A stretch of DNA of 9,010 bases from Chloroflexota bacterium (lineage in GTDB: Bacteria; Chloroflexota; Dormibacteria; CF-121), in NCBI GenBank assembly GCA_005880605.1, contig VBIS01000116.1, positions 1-9,010 of the forward strand. Reading direction: 5' to 3'. This document shows positions 4,976 through 9,010 of the stretch, one piece after another; within the stretch, counting starts at the first letter, position 1, and each line of letters begins with the position of its first letter. Both the position numbers and the translations under genes were made by a program. The notes beneath the pieces are model-generated. The model worked only from the letters and a program-made list of their open reading frames with translations, was not told the DNA's origin and did not search any database.

Positions 4976-6303
4976 CCTACCTTCCCAACGCCGACGCCGA
5001 GCGCGCCGAGATGCTGAAGGCCCTCGAGCTCGACAGCACCGAGGGGTTGTTCAAGCACCTGCCGGCCGCGCTTCGGCTCGATCGGATCGAGCTGCCCGAG
5101 CCCCTCTCCGAGGTGGAGCTCGTCCAGTACTTCCGCGAGCTGGGCCGCCTCAATACACGGATCGCCCCCTCCCACAGCTTCCTGGGTGCCGGGGCATCGC
5201 GCCGCTTCAGTCCGGCGATCGTCAACCAGGTTATCTCGCGGCCCGATTTCTACACGACCTACACGCCCTACCAGGCCGAGGCCAGCCAGGGCACCCTCCA
5301 GGCAACCTACGAGTTCCAGACCATGATCACACTCCTCACCGGGCTCGATGTCGCCAACGCCTCGCTCTACGACGGCGCGACGGCGCTGGCGGAGGCGACC
5401 GCGATGGCGGTCGCGCACACAAGCCGGCAGAACGTCGTCGTGGCCGGCGCCCTGCACCCGGAATACGCGCAGGTGCTGCAAACCTACTCGAACGCGCAGC
5501 AGTACGAAATCATCCGAGTCGTCCCAGGCGTGGACGGCCGGGTCGACACCGCAAAACTGGAGCAGGCCGTGAGCGCCTCGACGGCAGCGGTCATCCTCCA
5601 GCAACCCAACTTCTTCGGCGTGATGGAGGAGCCGCAACCGATCAGTGATATCGCCCATCGTGCCGGTGCCTTGCTGATCGCGTGCGTGGATCCGATCTCC
5701 CTCGGCATGCTGGCGGCGCCGGGAGAGTATGGCGCCGACCTGGCGGTTGGTGATGGACAACCGCTCGGGATCCCGCTGTCCTTCGGCGGTCCCTACGTCG
5801 GCTTCATCGCATGCACGGAAGCGCTGATGCGTCGGATGCCGGGACGCCTGGTCGGTGCCACCGTCGACGCGCAGGGCCGCCGCGGCTACGTGCTCACCCT
5901 CCAGGCTCGCGAGCAGCACATCCGGCGCGAGCATGCGACCTCAAATATCACGACCAACCACGCGTTGATGGCGATCGCGGCTACCGTCTACCTCGCCCAC
6001 ATGGGTGGCGACGGCCTGAAGCAGCTCGCCGAGCTGAGCGCCCAGCGGGCCCATCACCTCGCCGCGCAGCTGGTCGAACGTAAGGGCTACCGCCTGGCGT
6101 TCGACGGCCCATTTCTCTGGGAGTTCGTCGTCCACACGCCCTACCCCGCCGAGCAGACGCAAGCGTTCATGCTGGAGCGCGGCGTTCTCCCGGGGCTGCC
6201 GCTCGGCCGGTTCTTCCCCGAGCTCTCGGATGCGTTGCTCGTTTCCACCACCGAGCTCAACCAGCCGCGTGCCATCGAGCGCTACCTCGAGGTGCTCGCG
6301 TGA
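4972..6303 (+). CDS. gcvPA: Glycine dehydrogenase (decarboxylating) subunit 1
   Basis: N-terminal half of split P-protein, 443 residues, the usual size for GcvPA. With GcvPB it forms the PLP-dependent glycine decarboxylase that loads the remaining aminomethyl group onto lipoyl-GcvH and releases CO2. Seen in sequence: ELVQYFRELGRLNT (49 to 62), SFLGAGA (69 to 75), FYTTYTPYQAEASQGTLQ (93 to 110), YEFQTMITLLTGLDVANASLYDGATALAEA (113 to 142), ILQQPNFFGVMEE, and LSFGGPYVGFIACTEALMRRMPGRLVGAT. It is a PLP-fold chain without the lysine that carries the cofactor, as known for this subunit. The GTG start at 4972 overlaps the gcvH stop (GTGA), and the stop at 6301 to 6303 overlaps the GTG of gcvPB in the same way. 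Confidence 0.96.
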   Translation: MTYLPNADAERAEMLKALELDSTEGLFKHLPAALRLDRIELPEPLSEVELVQYFRELGRLNTRIAPSHSFLGAGASRRFSPAIVNQVISRPDFYTTYTPYQAEASQGTLQATYEFQTMITLLTGLDVANASLYDGATALAEATAMAVAHTSRQNVVVAGALHPEYAQVLQTYSNAQQYEIIRVVPGVDGRVDTAKLEQAVSASTAAVILQQPNFFGVMEEPQPISDIAHRAGALLIACVDPISLGMLAAPGEYGADLAVGDGQPLGIPLSFGGPYVGFIACTEALMRRMPGRLVGATVDAQGRRGYVLTLQAREQHIRREHATSNITTNHALMAIAATVYLAHMGGDGLKQLAELSAQRAHHLAAQLVERKGYRLAFDGPFLWEFVVHTPYPAEQTQAFMLERGVLPGLPLGRFFPELSDALLVSTTELNQPRAIERYLEVLA

Positions 6304-7775
6304 GCGAGCCGCTGCTGTTCGAGCTGGGCAGCCAGCAGCGACCCAGCCCACGACTGCCGGCGGTGGGCGTCAAGACGCGACCGATCGACGAGCTCGTGCC
6401 ACCGGGGCTGAGGCGGCGCTCCCCGCTGCCGATCGCATCGCTCAGCGAGCCGGAGGTCGCGCGACACTTCGGCCGCCTGGGCCGGCTGAACTTCAACCTC
6501 CACCAGGGGCTCTACCCCCTGGGCTCCTGCACCATGAAGTACAACCCTGCGGTCAATGAAGCGCTGGCTCGGCTCGACGACTTCGCCGATCTGCATCCCT
6601 ACCATCCGCCGGCTCGCGCGCAGGGAGCGCTGCGACTGATGTGGGAACTGGAGCGGTCCTTACTGACGCTGACGGCGATGGATCGGATGAGCCTGCAGCC
6701 GGCGGCGGGCGCGCACGGCGAATGGACCGGGCTGCGCATGATCCAGGCGTATCACCGAAGCCGCGGCGAGACCCGCGACGAGGTGCTGGTGCCGGACAGC
6801 GCTCACGGCACCAACCCGGCGAGCGCCACCCTGTCCCACTTGAAGACCGTAACCGTCAAGTCAGGCTCCGATGGCCTGGTTGACCTGGAGGATTTCAAGC
6901 GCAAGATCTCGACGCGCACGGCGGCGGTGATGCTCACCAATCCCAACACCGCCGGGCTCTTTGAGGGGGACATCGTCGAGATCGCCCGGCTCGCACACGA
7001 ACACGGAGCCCAGCTCTATTACGACGGCGCGAATCTCAACGCCATGGTCGGCGTGGCCCGGCCCGGCGACATGGGCTTCGACGTCGTGCACCTCAACCTA
7101 CACAAGACCTTCTCCACGCCGCACGGCGGCGGTGGTCCTGGCGCGGGACCGGTCGGCGTCAAGTCCCACCTGGTTCCCTTCCTGCCGGTCCCCACGGTAG
7201 AGCGGACCGACGAAGGCTTCCGCTTCGAGTACGAGCGCCCGCAGTCGATCGGCAAAGTCCGCTCTTTCTACGGCAACTTCGGCATGCTGCTGCGCGCCTA
7301 CGCCTACATCCGCACCTACGGCAACACCATTGATGATGTGGCGCACAATGCCGTGCTCAACGCCAGCTACCTGCGCCATCACCTGCGGCCCTTATTCGAC
7401 GACGCCTTCAGCGGGCCGTCGATGCATGAGTTCGTCCTCACGGCAAAAAAGGCCAAGGCGCAGGGGGTATCGGCGAAAGATATCGCCAAGCGCCTCATCG
7501 ACCTCGGGGTTCACCCGCCGACCATCTACTTCCCACTGATCGTGCCCGAGGCGCTGATGATCGAGCCAACCGAGACTGAATCGAAAGCCTCGCTCGATGG
7601 CTTCATCGCTGCCATGGCACAGATCGTCGAGGAGATCGCGAAGGATCCGGAGATCGTCAAGACGGCTCCGCATGATGGTCCGGTCGGACGCCTCGACGAG
7701 GTCCGGGCCGCCCGCCAGCTGGATCTGCGCTGGCGACCCCCGGTGGCCAAGGACGCGTCGGTGGTCGCCTCGTAA
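6300..7775 (+). CDS. gcvPB: Glycine dehydrogenase (decarboxylating) subunit 2
   Basis: PLP-bearing half of split P-protein, 491 residues, typical for GcvPB. Motifs: LNFNLHQGLYPLGSCTMKYNP (about 63 to 83), QPAAGAHGEWTGL, PDSAHGTNPASAT (165 to 177), MLTNPNTAGLFE, YYDGANLNAM, and DVVHLNLHKTFSTPHGGGGPGAG, in which Lys269 (codon 7104 to 7106) should form the Schiff base with PLP. The C-terminal domain continues through GKVRSFYGNFGMLLRAYAYIR and EPTETESKASLDGF. The GTG start overlaps the gcvPA stop by 4 bp, which should keep the two subunits in balance. The last 119 bp are also open on the other strand as the tail of the convergent membrane-protein gene. No clear terminator hairpin follows. Confidence 0.97.
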   Translation: MSEPLLFELGSQQRPSPRLPAVGVKTRPIDELVPPGLRRRSPLPIASLSEPEVARHFGRLGRLNFNLHQGLYPLGSCTMKYNPAVNEALARLDDFADLHPYHPPARAQGALRLMWELERSLLTLTAMDRMSLQPAAGAHGEWTGLRMIQAYHRSRGETRDEVLVPDSAHGTNPASATLSHLKTVTVKSGSDGLVDLEDFKRKISTRTAAVMLTNPNTAGLFEGDIVEIARLAHEHGAQLYYDGANLNAMVGVARPGDMGFDVVHLNLHKTFSTPHGGGGPGAGPVGVKSHLVPFLPVPTVERTDEGFRFEYERPQSIGKVRSFYGNFGMLLRAYAYIRTYGNTIDDVAHNAVLNASYLRHHLRPLFDDAFSGPSMHEFVLTAKKAKAQGVSAKDIAKRLIDLGVHPPTIYFPLIVPEALMIEPTETESKASLDGFIAAMAQIVEEIAKDPEIVKTAPHDGPVGRLDEVRAARQLDLRWRPPVAKDASVVAS

Positions 7776-8220
7776 TCGCTGGCTGCCCGGTGAGGATGTC
7801 ATGCAGCCGTTCGGTCATCACCCCGGCCGCCGCCCATAGCGGGAAGTAGTCGAACCGGATCAGGCCGTTGAACTGCCAGCGAGCGGCAGAGTAGTCCCAG
7901 GGCGCCTGGCCCGCAAGCCGCCGGAGCAGCCGGCCACTGAGGTATTCGGCCGCATGGAAGCCGCTGCCGTAGACGAGGGCTCGGCCCCACAGGGGTACGC
8001 GACCGCGCATCATCCGGTGCGTTGGCTCGAACAAGGGCTGGATCAGCGCGTAGACGGGCAGCATCAGCGGGCTGGTGCGGGGCTGGAGTCGGCGGCGCTT
8101 TAGCGCGCTGATACAGGCGGTGAAAAAAAGCTCGCCTAGGCAGCCGGCGACGCCATACACCACCGCCCGGGCCAGCGGCGTCAACCCGGCCCGTCCGGTG
8201 CTGACTTTAGGCACGAACAT
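7657..8220 (-). CDS. Membrane protein resembling the CmpB / PF06541 putative ABC transporter permease family
   Basis: 187 residues. The core (about 15 to 142) has hydrophobic stretches near RAVVYGVAGCLGELFFTACI (18 to 37), PLMLPVYALIQPLF (51 to 64), WGRALVYGSGFHAAEYLSGRLL (78 to 99) and YFPLWAAAGVMTERLH (125 to 140). The run GSGFHAAEYLSGRLLRRL, then APWDYSAARWQFNGLIRFDYFPLW, resembles PF06541-type proteins, in which a membrane segment with EYxTGxxLE is followed by WDYS...NGRICL and another membrane segment. Their transport role is a database label rather than proven biochemistry. The last 45 or so residues are Pro/Arg-rich, look disordered, and are read antisense through the end of gcvPB. The ATG at 8220 faces gyrB across 48 bp. 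A weak -10-like CAAAAT (8232 to 8227) lies 6 nt upstream of the ATG, hinting again at a leaderless start. Confidence 0.7.
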   Translation of the reverse strand: MFVPKVSTGRAGLTPLARAVVYGVAGCLGELFFTACISALKRRRLQPRTSPLMLPVYALIQPLFEPTHRMMRGRVPLWGRALVYGSGFHAAEYLSGRLLRRLAGQAPWDYSAARWQFNGLIRFDYFPLWAAAGVMTERLHDILTGQPAITRRPPTRPWPPGVASADPAGGRPGPRRGVRPDHHAEPS

Positions 8221-8246
8221 AGGTCAATTTTGGCAGTCTGATTGGG

Positions 8247-8252
8247 TATAAT
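8247..8252 (+). promoter_or_regulatory. Consensus -10 element of gyrB
   Basis: A perfect TATAAT in an AT-rich patch between the two divergent genes. Transcription should begin near 8259, so the 5' leader before the TTG start would be about 7 to 10 nt. No -35 close to consensus is seen at 16 to 18 bp; a TTGGCA at 8230-8235 is too near. Confidence 0.65.
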
Positions 8253-8268
8253 TTGAATACGCGATTTG

Positions 8269-9010
8269 TTGAATCCTAGGGAAAAAACGACGGCTGCCTA
8301 CGACGCCAAGGCCATCCAGGTTCTGGAGGGTTTGGAGCCGGTCAGACGCCGTCCCGGAATGTACATTGGGTCCACCGATAACCGTGGGCTCCACCACCTC
8401 ATCTACGAGATCGTCGACAACTCTGTTGATGAAGCGCTGGCCGGCTTTTGCACCCGGATCGAGGTAACCCTCCACGAGGACGGGTCCGCCTCCGTGGCCG
8501 ACAACGGCCGCGGGATCCCGGTCGACATCATGAAGGACCAGGGCAAGCCGGCCCTCGAGGTCGTCATGACCAAGCTGCACGCCGGCGGCAAGTTCGGTGG
8601 CGGCGGCTACAAGGTCTCGGGTGGACTCCACGGCGTTGGTCTTTCGGTCGTCAACGCGCTCTCCGAGCGGCTCCAGGTCACCGTGATGCGCCATGGCAAG
8701 CAGCACTACCAGGAGTATCGGCGGGGCGCACCGCTCGCGCCGCTGAAGGTCGTCGGTAAGGCGGACACCACCGGGACCTACATTCGCTTCTGGCCCGATC
8801 CCGACGTCTTCGAGGAGCTCGGCTTTCATTGGGACATCGTGTCCCACCGGCTGCGTGAGCTTGCCTTCCTCAACAAAGGGCTGACCATCCTGCTGCGCGA
8901 CGAGCGCGTCGACCTCGATTACACCTTCTACTTCGAGGGCGGCATCAGCGCCTTCGTCAAGTATCTCAACCGGGATAAGGGCTGGGTCAACCTGCGGCCG
9001 CTCCACGTCG
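8269..9010 (+). CDS. gyrB: DNA gyrase subunit B, N-terminal part (cut by window end)
   Basis: ATPase subunit of DNA gyrase, which introduces negative supercoils; about 247 residues of the GHKL ATPase domain are present and the frame is open at the edge. Motifs: YDAKAIQVLEGLEPVRRRPGMYIGST region (11 to 36), YEIVDNSVDEALAG with the catalytic Glu47 and Mg-binding Asn51, VADNGRGIP (76 to 84), and the ATP-lid GGKFGGGGYKVSGGLHGVGLSVVNALS. ParE is the main alternative, but the GGGGYKVSGGLHGVG loop and FNKG-like AFLNKGL fit GyrB well. Start choice: an in-frame TGA lies at 8254, and no ATG or GTG occurs before the conserved domain. TTG 8269 (or the adjacent TTG 8266) is therefore the likely start, giving a short MNPREKTTAA leader. 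No Shine-Dalgarno is visible. Confidence 0.93.
   Translation, partial: MNPREKTTAAYDAKAIQVLEGLEPVRRRPGMYIGSTDNRGLHHLIYEIVDNSVDEALAGFCTRIEVTLHEDGSASVADNGRGIPVDIMKDQGKPALEVVMTKLHAGGKFGGGGYKVSGGLHGVGLSVVNALSERLQVTVMRHGKQHYQEYRRGAPLAPLKVVGKADTTGTYIRFWPDPDVFEELGFHWDIVSHRLRELAFLNKGLTILLRDERVDLDYTFYFEGGISAFVKYLNRDKGWVNLRPLHV

Noticed and set aside
4792..5934. 380-codon minus-strand open frame opposite gcvPA
   Set aside because: Antisense shadow caused by high GC at third codon positions; no recognisable motifs.

Overview
The window is GC-rich (high GC at third codon positions) bacterial chromosome, almost fully coding, from a lineage that splits glycine decarboxylase P-protein into two subunits (GcvPA and GcvPB). 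That split, the GyrB sequence style, GTG/TTG starts and apparent leaderless promoters suggest a Terrabacteria-type organism, perhaps Chloroflexota or Dormibacterota. This placement is an inference; there is no rRNA marker here.

Layout, left to right. (1) A minus-strand block, transcribed from about 2.7 kb towards position 1, encodes a long-form NfeD membrane serine protease (2697 to 1309), a slipin/stomatin SPFH protein (1260 to 463), and a multi-pass membrane protein that runs off the left edge and lacks an ordinary start codon. NfeD and slipin form a well-known membrane-quality pair. (2) A 50-bp divergent promoter region separates nfeD from a small plus-strand gene (2748 to 3341). That gene resembles sigma-70 regions 1.2 to 3 but has lost the promoter-melting aromatics and all of region 4. 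(3) The glycine cleavage operon gcvT-gcvH-gcvPA-gcvPB follows (3370 to 7775). Two of its junctions are 4-bp GTGA stop/start overlaps. GcvT, GcvH, GcvPA and GcvPB together decarboxylate glycine and pass its methylene carbon to tetrahydrofolate; the shared L-protein is not in the window. (4) A minus-strand membrane protein resembling the CmpB/PF06541 family (8220 to 7657) converges on gcvPB and overlaps its end by 119 bp. (5) gyrB starts divergently at about 8269 and runs off the right edge.

Three points stand out. First, gcvT carries an in-frame array of four 33-bp units, each a GC-rich hairpin, encoding an 11-residue Pro/Gly-rich repeat in the middle of the enzyme and ending in a strong G-quadruplex motif. 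Second, the sigma-like protein looks like a sigma factor stripped of its promoter-recognition parts. Third, nfeD, the sigma-like gene and gcvT each have a TAnnnT -10-like hexamer exactly 6 nt before a GTG, which is the geometry expected of leaderless mRNAs. Genes inside operons instead use Shine-Dalgarno sites (slipin, gcvH) or overlapping starts.
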